From Sediminibacterium sp. (GTDB lineage Bacteria > Bacteroidota > Bacteroidia > Chitinophagales > Chitinophagaceae), in NCBI RefSeq assembly GCF_019264485.1, contig NZ_JAHVAA010000014.1, positions 310,001 through 374,000 of the forward strand: a stretch of DNA of 64,000 nucleotides, in the 5' to 3' direction. A program made the position numbers and the translations under genes. The first letter of the stretch is position 1, and every line of letters begins with the position of its first letter. The notes beneath the pieces are model-generated. The model was not told the origin of the DNA. It was given only the letters and a program-made list of their open reading frames with translations, and did not search any database. Shown here one piece after another: positions 1 to 8,677 of the stretch.

Positions 1-1467
1 CACCGTCAATATCAAAATTTCACACAGCAATTCAACGATTTTTATAAGGACAGGAATTATGCTTATGCATGGTTTGACTCTGCAGGACTGGCTGAACAGG
101 CATTGAACTTTAATAACCTGCAACAAAACTATATTGCCAGTTTTTCAGACAGTAGTATTTACAACCCTGTACTCGACTCTTTGCTAAAAGGTATGCAGAC
201 AACTGCACCAAAGAAAAAAATTGCAGATTCACAGATATTGGAAACAGAACTTTTATTAACCGGTCAGTTTTTCCAATACGCAGCCAAAGTATATAAAGGA
301 AGCGATATTGATGCAGCAGAACTTGGCTGGTTTATTCCACGAAAAAAAATAGATGTGCATGCCTTACTCGATTCCACCATCCTGCATAAATCGGCAGAAG
401 CATATGCACCACAGAATAGCCAGTATAAACGCTTACAGCAATTTGTACAAACCTATAGCCGCCTCAGTAAAGAAACCAGCTTTGATTCCATCCCTACTTT
501 AAAAAAATCTTTACGTAAAGGAGATTCGTCAGAAATCATTTTACCAATAAAAAAACACCTGGAATTATTGGGTGATCTTACCCAAAACGACGGCTCTCCT
601 TTTTTTGATACCGCTCTTGTATTGGCCACCAAACAATACCAGCAAAGAATGGGCCTTACTGTAGATGGCGTCATCGGCAATAAAATGATCGCCGAACTAA
701 ACGTTCCTATGAAACAACGCCTGCGCCAGATACTCATTAACCTCGAACGACTTCGCTGGATGCCACCTGAAAAAGACACCAACTATATCCTGGTAAACAT
801 CCCCGAATTTATGATGCATGTTTATGATAGTGGCAGACTTCAATTCAATATCAATGTCATTGTTGGTACATCAGCCAACAGTACCGTTATTTTCAATGAT
901 CGTTTACAATACATTGTTTTCAGTCCATACTGGAACGTTCCGGAAAGTATTGTTCGGGGTGAAATATTACCTGGCATTAAAAAGAATCCCAATTACCTCG
1001 CCAAACACAATATGGAAATTGTAAAACAAGCCAGTGTTCCCGTCATCAGGCAAATGCCCGGGCCAGCCAACTCACTGGGACTTGTAAAATTTCTCTTTCC
1101 CAATAATTATAGCATCTATTTTCATGACACCCCTAACCGAAATCTTTTTTCGCAGAGCAGTAGAAGTTTTAGTCATGGTTGTATCCGTGTGGGCGAACCC
1201 AAAAAACTGGCGCAATACCTTTTAAGAAGCGACAGTAACTGGACCACTCAAAAAATAGACAGTGCCATGCATCTTAAAAAAGAAAAATGGGTGCCACTGA
1301 AAAAATCGATCCCTGTTTTCATCGTTTATTTCACTGCCTGGGTTAATCAGGAGGGACAACTGAATTTCAGAAAGGATATTTATAAACATGATGAGAAGAT
1401 GGCGATGAAGTTGTTTAGTCAGGAGTCCGGAAGTCTGATGTCGGAAAGTCCGGAAGAAGGACACTAA
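1..1467 (+). CDS. Murein L,D-transpeptidase (YcbB/LdtD-like), 5' end cut by the window
   Basis: The reading frame is open from base 1, so the N-terminus lies outside the window; a TTG at 103 is only an internal codon. The first residues (YKDRNYAYAWFDSAGLAEQA) match the scaffold region of YcbB-type enzymes. A peptidoglycan-binding-like segment (TKQYQQRMGLTVDGVIG) follows at about 600-700. The YkuD catalytic motif SFSHGCIRV is present, with its Cys codon at 1180-1182. The enzyme forms 3-3 meso-DAP crosslinks in the periplasm. The last residues (SGSLMSESPEEGH) are encoded by one arm of an intergenic-type repeat, so the C-terminal tail is probably repeat-derived. Family call is firm; substrate is inferred from the family. 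Confidence 0.9.
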   Translation, partial: HRQYQNFTQQFNDFYKDRNYAYAWFDSAGLAEQALNFNNLQQNYIASFSDSSIYNPVLDSLLKGMQTTAPKKKIADSQILETELLLTGQFFQYAAKVYKGSDIDAAELGWFIPRKKIDVHALLDSTILHKSAEAYAPQNSQYKRLQQFVQTYSRLSKETSFDSIPTLKKSLRKGDSSEIILPIKKHLELLGDLTQNDGSPFFDTALVLATKQYQQRMGLTVDGVIGNKMIAELNVPMKQRLRQILINLERLRWMPPEKDTNYILVNIPEFMMHVYDSGRLQFNINVIVGTSANSTVIFNDRLQYIVFSPYWNVPESIVRGEILPGIKKNPNYLAKHNMEIVKQASVPVIRQMPGPANSLGLVKFLFPNNYSIYFHDTPNRNLFSQSSRSFSHGCIRVGEPKKLAQYLLRSDSNWTTQKIDSAMHLKKEKWVPLKKSIPVFIVYFTAWVNQEGQLNFRKDIYKHDEKMAMKLFSQESGSLMSESPEEGH

Positions 1468-1541
1468 CACCAATAACTTTCTCCCAAACTTCCCGACTCC
1501 CGGTCTTTCGGACTTTCCGACTTTCGGTCTTTCCGACTTTC
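1420..1541. repeat. Family A inverted word repeat (GTCCGGAAG/CTTTCGGAC type)
   Basis: The left arm (1420-1462) is made of variations on GGAAGTCCGG and lies inside the 3' end of the transpeptidase gene. The right arm (1488-1541) is variations on CGGACTTTCCGACTTTC. The arms can pair over about 40 nt around a loop of about 25 nt. A related pair lies at 41051-41276. It could act as a 3' hairpin or terminator for the upstream gene; that role is inferred. Confidence 0.75.
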
Positions 1542-1542
1542 T

Positions 1543-1550
1543 TACATTTG
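1543..1550 (+). promoter_or_regulatory. Bacteroidota -7 element TACATTTG
   Basis: TACATTTG fits the Bacteroidota TAnnTTTG consensus and lies 17 nt before the ATG at 1567. No clear TTG -33 element is visible because the upstream bases belong to repeat family A. Prediction only. Confidence 0.45.
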
Positions 1551-1566
1551 TATAAACCGTTTAACC

Positions 1567-2739
1567 ATGCACCTGATTGAGGTTAATGATAATGTTACTG
1601 TAAAGGCTTTTCTGGAAGTGAGTGCTTCGCTTAACCGTCACAATCCTGCTTATATCCGTCCGTTAGATAATGAGGTGAGCGATGTATTCAATCCGGATAA
1701 GAATAAACAGTTCAAATACGGTACTGCCAAACGCTGGATCGTAGAAACGGATGAAGGAGAACCTGTTGGCCGTATCGCTGCATTTACCAGCAGCAAATAC
1801 ATCAATAAAGGAACCGATTTTGCAACCGGCGGTGTTGGTTTTTTTGACTGCATCAACGACCAGGCTACAGCCAATCTTTTATTTGATACTGCCAGGCAAT
1901 GGCTCATTGAACAGGGTATGGAAGCCATGGATGGACCTATAAATTATGGCGACCGTGATAAATGGTGGGGATTGATGGTTGAAGGATTTGATAAAGAACC
2001 CATGTATGGTATGTCGTTTAATCCCGATTACTATGAACAGCTTTTTGTGAATTATGGCTTTCAGAATTATTATAACCAGTATTATTATTCCATGAAAGTG
2101 GATGATCCGCTCCCTCCTCGTTTCGCAGAGCGGCATGCCAAGTTCAAAGCCAAACCCGGTTATGAAGCAAGACATGCCAAATTATCGGAACTGGAGAAAT
2201 ATGCAGGCGATTTTGCCACTGTGTATAATGCTGCCTGGGCACAACATGGAGAGAATAAAGAGATTACCCAAGACCAGGTGATCAAACTCTTCAATACCAT
2301 GAAACCCATTATGGATGAGAGGGTCGTATGGTTTGCCTATTACAAAGAAGAGCCCATCGCCATGTTCATTAATATTCCCGATATCAACCAGTATTTCAAA
2401 CATTTTAACGGCAAATTCGGGCTCTGGCAAAAGCTGCACCTGTTATGGATGAAAAAAACAGGAGCCTGCAAGCGACTCACCGGTTTGGCTTTTGGCGTAG
2501 TACCAAAATACCAGGCATTGGGTATCGATAGTTTTATGATCAATGAATGTGCTTTGCTCATTCAGAATACTGGCTGGTATTATGAATATGAAATGGGCTG
2601 GGCCGGCGACTGGAATCCCAAAATGCTGAATATATACAAAAGCCTGGGCGGAGTACCAAGTCGCCGCATGGTTACTTTCCGCTATTTGTTCGATCGGAGC
2701 AAGGAGTTTGAAAGGCATCCGGAGATGGAGTATAAATAA
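1567..2739 (+). CDS. GNAT-like acyltransferase-fold protein, 390 aa
   Basis: It starts at an ATG placed 17 nt after a plausible promoter. The N-terminal third (VGRIAAFTSSKYINKG...GFFDCINDQATANLLFDTARQWL) reads like a GNAT acceptor fold, as in uncharacterised GNAT-family proteins of about 390 aa. The segment PINYGDRDKWWGLMVEGF and the aromatic-rich YYNQYYYSMKV are typical of this uncharacterised Bacteroidota family. No signal peptide or membrane segment is seen, so it is probably cytosolic. Substrate is unknown. It is followed at once by a long inverted repeat rather than by an operon partner. Confidence 0.65.
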   Translation: MHLIEVNDNVTVKAFLEVSASLNRHNPAYIRPLDNEVSDVFNPDKNKQFKYGTAKRWIVETDEGEPVGRIAAFTSSKYINKGTDFATGGVGFFDCINDQATANLLFDTARQWLIEQGMEAMDGPINYGDRDKWWGLMVEGFDKEPMYGMSFNPDYYEQLFVNYGFQNYYNQYYYSMKVDDPLPPRFAERHAKFKAKPGYEARHAKLSELEKYAGDFATVYNAAWAQHGENKEITQDQVIKLFNTMKPIMDERVVWFAYYKEEPIAMFINIPDINQYFKHFNGKFGLWQKLHLLWMKKTGACKRLTGLAFGVVPKYQALGIDSFMINECALLIQNTGWYYEYEMGWAGDWNPKMLNIYKSLGGVPSRRMVTFRYLFDRSKEFERHPEMEYK

Positions 2740-2876
2740 GCTACTAGCTTCTAGCCACTAGCTGCTAGCTATAAGAAAGTGTTTTTCTCATTCCACTAGC
2801 AGCTAGAAGCTAGTAGCTATTTTTTCACATTCCGCTAGAAGCTAAAAGCTAGCAGATAGAAGCTACCAGCTTCTCC
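2740..2876. repeat. Family B inverted word repeat (CTAGCTTCTAG type)
   Basis: It begins directly after the TAA of the preceding gene. The left arm (about 2740-2770) pairs with 2795-2818; a third, partly matching block covers 2837-2873. The whole is built from CTAG/AGCT words (ACTAGCTGCTAGCT, AGCTAGAAGCTAG). It fills most of the gap before dnaX. Confidence 0.75.
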
Positions 2877-2894
2877 TTATATTGCACCACTGAT

Positions 2895-4694
2895 ATGGAT
2901 AATAAATTCATTGTTTCGGCGCGTAAGTATAGACCACAGAATTTTAATACGGTGGTGGGGCAGTCGCATATTACAACCACACTAAGAAATGCCATCAAAA
3001 ACAACCAGTTGGCGCATGCCTTTTTGTTTTGTGGTCCAAGGGGTGTGGGCAAAACAACCTGTGCACGTATACTGGCTAAAACAATTAATTGTACCAATCC
3101 AACTGCCGAAGGCGAAGCCTGTAACAGTTGTAATAGTTGTGTTTCATTTGAAAGCGGCACATCGCTCAATATACATGAGCTGGATGCGGCAAGCAATAAC
3201 TCTGTTGAAGACATCCGTTCACTCGTAGAACAGGTGCGTTTTGCACCACAGGCAGGTAAATACAAAGTATATATTGTAGATGAGGTACACATGCTCAGTG
3301 CCAGTGCCTTTAATGCTTTCCTGAAAACACTGGAAGAACCTCCTTCCTATGCCATTTTCATTTTAGCTACCACAGAAAAACATAAAATACTACCTACCAT
3401 CCTGAGTCGATGCCAGATTTTCGATTTCAAACGCATCACCAATAACGATACGGTAGAACACCTGCAGGAAATTGTTGAGAAAGAATCTATAAAAGCAGAA
3501 AAAGCCGCCCTTCAGGTAATAGCGCAGAAGAGCGAAGGTTGTATGCGCGATTCATTGAGCATACTCGATAAGATTGTAAGTTTTACCAATGGTACAGTAA
3601 CATATCAAAATACATTAGAACACCTCAATATCCTGGATGAAGATTATTATTTCAGGTTGCTGTCTTCCTTACAACAACAGGATATGGCTGGTGCCATGTT
3701 ATTATTTGATGAAATCAACCGAAAAGGTTTTGAAGGCGATTTGGTCATCAATGGTTTTGCAGAATTCATCCGTAACCTCCTGGTTTGTAAGGACCCGAAG
3801 TCTGCCACTTTATTAGATGTGGTGGAAGGCTTACAGGAAAAATATGTACAAACCGCTTCATCAATTGGTATGTCGTACCTGGTGAGTGCCCTTAATATTT
3901 TGAATGAAGCAGAGATACAGTTCAAAATGGCTCGCAACAAACGCCTGCATGTAGAACTCACCATTATCAAACTCAATTTCCTGCAACAGGCCATTGAACT
4001 TTCCATGGAAAATGGACAGGTTGTTAAAAAAAAACGACTTGATGGTCCGGTAGCTTTCCGAACAAGGCCCATTCCATCTATGCAGGTAAAAGCGGCACCT
4101 GAATCAACTTCTCCCAGGTTATATATTGAAGAGAAAAAAACAGTGGTGTCCGCACCTGCTTCAACAACAGCCCCACCTAAACCCGTACCAGCCGGCACCA
4201 ATACCAATAAACCGGTTATGCCAGCAACCGGCAATGGCCCAAAGAAAAGTTTGCTGGATGCACTGCGTGAAAAAGTAGGCGATCAGTATGCCATTGAAGA
4301 AGTAAAAGAAGCTGAAGTGCTGAACATGGAGAAACTCACACAATGCTGGAATGAATATGCCGTAAAACTGGAACAGCAACAAAAACATTCATCGGCAGGT
4401 ACATTTAAAATGGCACAGTTACAGATTGAAGACGATATTCATTTTACCGTAAGTGTTCCGGCATTAACAGCCCAGAAATTTGTGGAACAGGAGAGAATGA
4501 TGCTGATTGATTTTATACAAACTGCATTTAATAACAGGGCCATTGTATTCAATATCCTGGTAGAAACCACTGAAAAAGAAGAAGTGCCCGTTCATATGCG
4601 ACTCAACAGTAAACAAAAATTTGAACGCATCGCCGAACAATATCCGCTGGTTAAAGAATTAAGAGACCGGTTGAAACTTGAGATTGATTATTGA
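2895..4694 (+). CDS. dnaX: DNA polymerase III subunit gamma/tau
   Basis: This is the clamp-loader ATPase of the replisome. Walker A is GPRGVGKTT at residues 47-55, the zinc-binding cysteines are C66, C76, C79 and C82, and Walker B/DEVH is at 129-132, followed by the EEPP and SRC motifs. The AAA+ and collar regions end near residue 370. A proline- and threonine-rich linker then leads to a tau-type C-terminal domain (about 450-599). A run of nine A at 4026-4034 lies at that boundary and could yield a gamma form (separate entry). The start ATG at 2895 gives the canonical N-terminus (FIVSARKYRPQNF). Confidence 0.96.
   Translation: MDNKFIVSARKYRPQNFNTVVGQSHITTTLRNAIKNNQLAHAFLFCGPRGVGKTTCARILAKTINCTNPTAEGEACNSCNSCVSFESGTSLNIHELDAASNNSVEDIRSLVEQVRFAPQAGKYKVYIVDEVHMLSASAFNAFLKTLEEPPSYAIFILATTEKHKILPTILSRCQIFDFKRITNNDTVEHLQEIVEKESIKAEKAALQVIAQKSEGCMRDSLSILDKIVSFTNGTVTYQNTLEHLNILDEDYYFRLLSSLQQQDMAGAMLLFDEINRKGFEGDLVINGFAEFIRNLLVCKDPKSATLLDVVEGLQEKYVQTASSIGMSYLVSALNILNEAEIQFKMARNKRLHVELTIIKLNFLQQAIELSMENGQVVKKKRLDGPVAFRTRPIPSMQVKAAPESTSPRLYIEEKKTVVSAPASTTAPPKPVPAGTNTNKPVMPATGNGPKKSLLDALREKVGDQYAIEEVKEAEVLNMEKLTQCWNEYAVKLEQQQKHSSAGTFKMAQLQIEDDIHFTVSVPALTAQKFVEQERMMLIDFIQTAFNNRAIVFNILVETTEKEEVPVHMRLNSKQKFERIAEQYPLVKELRDRLKLEIDY
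4026..4053 (+). other. A9 slippery run in dnaX, candidate gamma-subunit site
   Basis: Nine consecutive A (4026-4034) encode KKK at residues 378-380. One extra A in the transcript, or a -1 ribosomal shift, gives KKKTT followed by TGA at 4040-4042, a product of about 382 aa. One fewer A runs into TAG at 4051-4053. Both out-of-frame routes therefore stop just after the AAA+/collar module, where gamma ends in other bacteria. Thermus dnaX is known to use an A9 run for transcriptional slippage; use here is inferred. Confidence 0.6.
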
Positions 4695-4811
4695 ATAATT
4701 CAAAATTAAAAATCCAAAAAAAATCTCCTGTAAGCCTTTCAAACAAAGCATATACATTATCTTACTTAGTGATTCATTTTTTTGAATTTTGAATTTTGAA
4801 TTTTGAATTCT
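4692..4811. repeat. Family C inverted repeat (AATTCAAAATT/GAATTTTGAATTT type)
   Basis: The left arm (about 4693-4722) overlaps the dnaX stop codon. The right arm (about 4777-4810) is four near-identical GAATTTT units. The arms can pair around a spacer of about 55 nt. It occupies nearly the whole dnaX-CDGSH gap. Confidence 0.65.
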
Positions 4812-4845
4812 TCATAACTTACTCATCAATTCATTCTCCTGCCCC

Positions 4846-5295
4846 ATGCCAAAATCAACTTTCAAATACACCAATAATGAAGTAACGGTAGTCTGGAAAC
4901 CAGACACCTGTATTCACAGCCGTATTTGCTGGACACAGTTACGCGAGGTTTTTGACCCGGCCAGAAAACCATGGATCGCCATGGAAGCAGCTACCACTGA
5001 GGCCATTATTGAACAGGTGAGAAAATGTCCGAGCGGTGCATTAAGTTATTTTCTTAATGCTGAAGGAGAAAGTACAGAGCAAAAAGACATACAGGCAGAA
5101 GCTGCCAGCATTTTAAATATCGAGATCAAAAAAAACGGCCCCATACTTATTACCACCGATTGTACAATTACCCATGGCGATGGCAGTAAAGAAACCAAAC
5201 AAGGCACTACCGCTCTTTGCCGCTGCGGACAATCAGCCAACAAACCGTATTGTGATGGTACGCACAGGAAAGTAGGGTTTGAAACGGAAAGGTAG
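4846..5295 (+). CDS. Fused mono-cluster ferredoxin-like + CDGSH iron-sulfur protein
   Basis: The 149-aa protein has two recognisable iron-sulfur modules. Residues 1-70 resemble the divergent 4Fe-4S mono-cluster domain (Fer4_19 type), with C22, C28 and C61 in WKPDTCIHSRIC and RKCPSGAL. Residues 90-149 contain a complete CDGSH signature: C125-x-C127, S130, P134, then C136-D-G-T-H140, ligands for a 2Fe-2S cluster. No signal peptide is seen, so it is probably cytosolic. Role is unknown; redox sensing or iron-sulfur handling is a family-level guess. Confidence 0.85.
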   Translation: MPKSTFKYTNNEVTVVWKPDTCIHSRICWTQLREVFDPARKPWIAMEAATTEAIIEQVRKCPSGALSYFLNAEGESTEQKDIQAEAASILNIEIKKNGPILITTDCTITHGDGSKETKQGTTALCRCGQSANKPYCDGTHRKVGFETER

Positions 5296-5424
5296 TGAAC
5301 AGAAGAACAGAGAAACAGAAGAACAGAGAAACAGAGGAACAGAAGAACACAGGAATTTTTAAGTAAGGAAATTTCTTTATTTGGTCATTGAACATTCCTC
5401 TGTTTCTCTGTTCTGCTGTTTTAC
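5296..5424. repeat. Family D inverted repeat (ACAGAGAAACAGAAGAAC type) between convergent genes
   Basis: The left arm (5297-5350) repeats AACAGAAGAACAGAGA-like words. The right arm (5393-5422) is its complement (CCTCTGTTTCTCTGTTCTG) and reaches into the stop codon of the opposing SUI1 gene. The position between two convergent genes suits a bidirectional terminator. A half copy lies at 11828-11850. Confidence 0.75.
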
Positions 5425-5765
5425 AGCTTCCTGCTTTTTGCATACCCATTTTTCAACAGCCATTGCAGCACTTTATCGCGCTGATCGCCCTGAACAAGGG
5501 CTTCACCATCTTTGACTGATCCACCGGTACCGCAAAAGTTTTTGAGCTGTTTTCCCAATTGCTCGAGGTCTTCTTCTTTTCCAATAAAACCGGTTACCAG
5601 TGTAACAGCTTTCCCGGCACGTTGTTTTTTGTCGAGCAGAATACGGAGTGTTTGTTGAGCAGGAGCCAATGTATCTCTTATTTTATTTTCCTCCGCCTCA
5701 AACCTGAAATTGGGGTCGGTGCTGAAAACAAAACCATTTTTATCGGAAGTATTTTTTTTAGCCAT
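5421..5765 (-). CDS. SUI1/eIF1-family translation factor (YciH-like)
   Basis: The ATG at 5765 (MAKKNTSDKNG) is preferred over an upstream in-frame codon at 5828 that lies deep in the preceding gene. The 114-aa protein ends with the SUI1 fold: KRAGKAVTLVTGFIG, then LGKQLKNFCGTGGSVKDG, then a C-terminal KVLQWLLKNGY. Bacterial YciH proteins bind the 30S subunit and influence initiation fidelity. The start overlaps the 3' end of the upstream histidine kinase gene by 8 nt, suggesting translational coupling. Confidence 0.85.
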   Translation of the reverse strand: MAKKNTSDKNGFVFSTDPNFRFEAEENKIRDTLAPAQQTLRILLDKKQRAGKAVTLVTGFIGKEEDLEQLGKQLKNFCGTGGSVKDGEALVQGDQRDKVLQWLLKNGYAKSRKL

Positions 5766-7647
5766 TTTTTTCTTTTGGCAAAGTAACGGAAAACACTGAC
5801 CCATTTCCCGGTTCACTGGTAACAGCAACTGAACCCTGATTGGCTTCTACAAATTCTTTACACAACAGTAAACCAAGTCCGGCACCTTTTTCATTACGTG
5901 TTCCAGGAGTGGTAAAATGGGTATTGATTTTGAATAGTTTATCCAGTTGCTCTGCTGTCATACCCACACCTGAATCTGATACGGAAATTGTAGCATTCCC
6001 TTGGTCATCAGTATACCGTATCGTAACTTCTCCACCTTCATCTGTAAATTTTAATGCATTGAGCAGCAGGTTGCGTATTACGATATCCAAATGATGTATA
6101 TCTGCATACAGTTTTGCATTTATGGGGACTTCATTAATGATGGCAATTTTTTTCTGACTGGCCGCTCCTGTTAAAAGGTGGCGATTATTTTCTACAATAT
6201 CGTATACAGCTGCATCTGTTGGGTGTACATCTGTAACACCGCCCATCTGATTTTTCGACCATAAGAGCAGGTTATCGAGGGTGGTATTCAATGAGCTGAT
6301 CTGTTTACCCAATGCAGACCTTATTCTGGCAAATGCTTCTTCTGATAAACTTTGTTGCTCTACCAACTGCAGCACCGCACTTAAAGAAGAAATAGGTGTG
6401 CGAAGATCATGTGAGAGGATAGAGAATATTTTATCTTTCTGAAAAGAAGCCTGTTCCAATGCTTGCTTTTGTAAGCGAAGCTGTTTATTCACGAGTTGCT
6501 TAAACTGGTTTCTTCTCCAGGCTACAAGCCAGAGTGCCATTACAAGACCTACTCCTATCAGCAGGAAGAAAGTGTAATTACGTTGATCCCTGATCTTCTC
6601 CTTTTGAATTTCATCTTCTTTCTTTAACAGGTTAATCTCAGCTTGCTTTTTCTCTGTTTCAAATGCCACCTGCATTTGTGCAAAGCGGGCTCTACTTCGC
6701 TCTTCAAATAAAGTATCATTTAGTGTAACATGGGCGGACTGTGTACGAAACGCATTTTTAAAATCGCCGAGAGCGGCATATGATTGCGCCAATAATTTAT
6801 AAATGGTTGATTGCTCTCCCTTGGCTCCCAGCTCTTTCGCTACTTTTACCGCCTCTTCAAAATATGTGATAGATGTTTTCCATTGTTTTTTTTGTTGATA
6901 GGCTTTACCCAGTCTGTACAAAGCTGTTTCAATAATAAAATTGCTATTCGCTGTACGGGCTGCTGCTACCGATGCTGAAAAATAATCGATGGCCTTGTCT
7001 GTAGCACCATCTTCCATATAAATATCTCCGAGGGTACGCAAACAAAATGCAATCTTGTACTTATCGCCTAATTTAGAATTGTGCTCCAGTGCAGCATGAC
7101 TATATATGAGTGCCGAATCCCTGAACTTTCCGCGATGGGCAGAAAAAGCAATATTATTTAAGCTGCGGCCAATACCATGCTGATCATTCAATTGTTCATG
7201 AATGCGCATTTCTTTACGGAAATATTCCATCGACTCTCTGTACTTGGCCTGCGAATTATAAATAGCTCCTACATTCCTATATGATATGGCCAACTGTGGC
7301 AGATTGGCTATGGAGTCGTTGATACGCAATGCCTGTAATGCAAAATCAAATCCCTTTGAATAATCGCCTTTCCTGTAATAAGCCCAGCCCATATTGTTCA
7401 GTGAAATTCCTTTCCCCCGGGTAAATTTCAGTTCTAAGGAAAGATCAAAACCCTGTTTGGCAAATTCAAGTGAACGATCGGCATTTTTATCAGCTAATTC
7501 TTCTGCAATGAGGTTGAGGAAACGAACATACTGGGTATCTTTTGTCATTGACCCAAGTGAACGGATCAGCGAATCTGCTTTTACTGTTTGCGCAATTGCA
7601 GCATGAAAGAATAACAGGATACAACCTGTAAGAATATATTTTATCAT
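5758..7647 (-). CDS. TPR-containing sensor histidine kinase, 629 aa
   Basis: A signal peptide (MIKYILTGCILLFFHAAIAQ) precedes a periplasmic array of tetratricopeptide repeats (about residues 40-310), such as ISYRNVGAIYNSQAKYRESMEYF. A coiled coil (about 320-352) and one membrane helix (about 357-378) follow. The cytoplasmic part has a HisKA motif (FSILSHDLRTPISSL, about residue 415) and a HATPase_c domain with NLLLNALKFTDEGG, SDSGVGM and GAGLGLLLC. No response regulator is adjacent, so it is an orphan kinase here. Signal is unknown. Confidence 0.9.
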   Translation of the reverse strand: MIKYILTGCILLFFHAAIAQTVKADSLIRSLGSMTKDTQYVRFLNLIAEELADKNADRSLEFAKQGFDLSLELKFTRGKGISLNNMGWAYYRKGDYSKGFDFALQALRINDSIANLPQLAISYRNVGAIYNSQAKYRESMEYFRKEMRIHEQLNDQHGIGRSLNNIAFSAHRGKFRDSALIYSHAALEHNSKLGDKYKIAFCLRTLGDIYMEDGATDKAIDYFSASVAAARTANSNFIIETALYRLGKAYQQKKQWKTSITYFEEAVKVAKELGAKGEQSTIYKLLAQSYAALGDFKNAFRTQSAHVTLNDTLFEERSRARFAQMQVAFETEKKQAEINLLKKEDEIQKEKIRDQRNYTFFLLIGVGLVMALWLVAWRRNQFKQLVNKQLRLQKQALEQASFQKDKIFSILSHDLRTPISSLSAVLQLVEQQSLSEEAFARIRSALGKQISSLNTTLDNLLLWSKNQMGGVTDVHPTDAAVYDIVENNRHLLTGAASQKKIAIINEVPINAKLYADIHHLDIVIRNLLLNALKFTDEGGEVTIRYTDDQGNATISVSDSGVGMTAEQLDKLFKINTHFTTPGTRNEKGAGLGLLLCKEFVEANQGSVAVTSEPGNGSVFSVTLPKEKNG

Positions 7648-7719
7648 ACCAGGAAAAGCGCCGGGGCTACAGCGTGATCAGCAAGATAAAGGAAAGAAGG
7701 AAAAAATCCAATAAAAGGA

Positions 7720-8580
7720 TTAATCAGTTATCACTGCTTTCAGGCTCAGGTCAAGGCTTTGCGCCTGGTGTATGAGTCCACCCACGCTTACAAAATCCAC
7801 GCCAGTGGCTGCATATGATTGAATGGTATTCAGGTTAATTCCCCCACTGGCTTCTGTTTCAAACTGCCCGTCAATAATACCTACCGCTTCTGCAACCTGT
7901 TGGGGAGAAAAATTATCCAGCATAATACGAAACACTTTCCCTTGTCCCATCATACAAACGGTCTTTACATCATCCAGCGACCTTGTTTCTACTTCTATTT
8001 TTAATGATAATGCATTCTTTTGCAGGTAAGCATGTGCTTTCTCAATCGATTGCGCTATTCCACCTGCATAATCAATATGGTTATCTTTCAGCATAATCAT
8101 ATCATATAATCCAAATCGGTGATTAATGCCGCCGCCAATCCGTACCGCTTCTTTTTCGAGTAGCCTGAAATTGGGTGTTGTTTTACGTGTATCGAGTAGT
8201 TGTGTATGGTAGCCTTTCAGCAGGTCGGTGTATTTTTTTGTGAGGGTGGCAATTCCACTCATTCGCTGCATGCAGTTCAGTACAAGTCGCTCGCAGGATA
8301 ATATGGTATGGATGGATGTAGTTACTTCAAAGGCATTTTCACCTTCATGCATCGGCTCCCCGTCTTGCTTATATGGTACAAATACCACCTGCGGATCCTG
8401 TATACGGAATATCTTTTCTGCAATGACCATACCGGCCAATATTCCATCTTGTTTTATTTTGAGAACAGCTTTGCCTTTTTTATCTGCCGGAATACAACTG
8501 AGTGTAGAATGATCACCATTACCAATATCTTCCAGTAAAGCAGATTGAACGAGTAGCTGTAGTTGCTGATCAAATGTCAT
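7720..8580 (-). CDS. nadC: Nicotinate-nucleotide diphosphorylase (carboxylating)
   Basis: This is quinolinate phosphoribosyltransferase of de novo NAD synthesis: quinolinate plus PRPP gives NaMN, CO2 and PPi. The length of 286 aa is typical. Diagnostic segments are ALLEDIGNGDHST, NCMQRMSGIAT, LDTRKTTPNFR, EKEAVRIGGGINHRFGLYD, KDNH, EVETRSLD, MLDNFSP, EASGGI and SVGGL. It is cytosolic. nadA and nadB are not in the window, so the gene stands alone. Confidence 0.96.
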   Translation of the reverse strand: MTFDQQLQLLVQSALLEDIGNGDHSTLSCIPADKKGKAVLKIKQDGILAGMVIAEKIFRIQDPQVVFVPYKQDGEPMHEGENAFEVTTSIHTILSCERLVLNCMQRMSGIATLTKKYTDLLKGYHTQLLDTRKTTPNFRLLEKEAVRIGGGINHRFGLYDMIMLKDNHIDYAGGIAQSIEKAHAYLQKNALSLKIEVETRSLDDVKTVCMMGQGKVFRIMLDNFSPQQVAEAVGIIDGQFETEASGGINLNTIQSYAATGVDFVSVGGLIHQAQSLDLSLKAVITD

Positions 8581-8584
8581 GGGA

Positions 8585-8668
8585 CAAAGCTAACAGAAGA
8601 AAAGACAAGAAGCAAGAAACAGGATTCAAGGAACAAGAATCAAGATTCAAGGTTCAGGAATACAAGGT
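8585..8668. repeat. Family E word repeat, single arm (CAAGAATCAAGATTCAAGG type)
   Basis: A tract of variations on CAAGAA, TCAAGG and GGAACAAG lies between nadC and the DUF4783 gene. No clear complementary arm is visible. Related tracts lie at 18795-18842 and at 39741-39866, where both arms are present. Confidence 0.6.
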
Positions 8669-8677
8669 AGATGAGGG

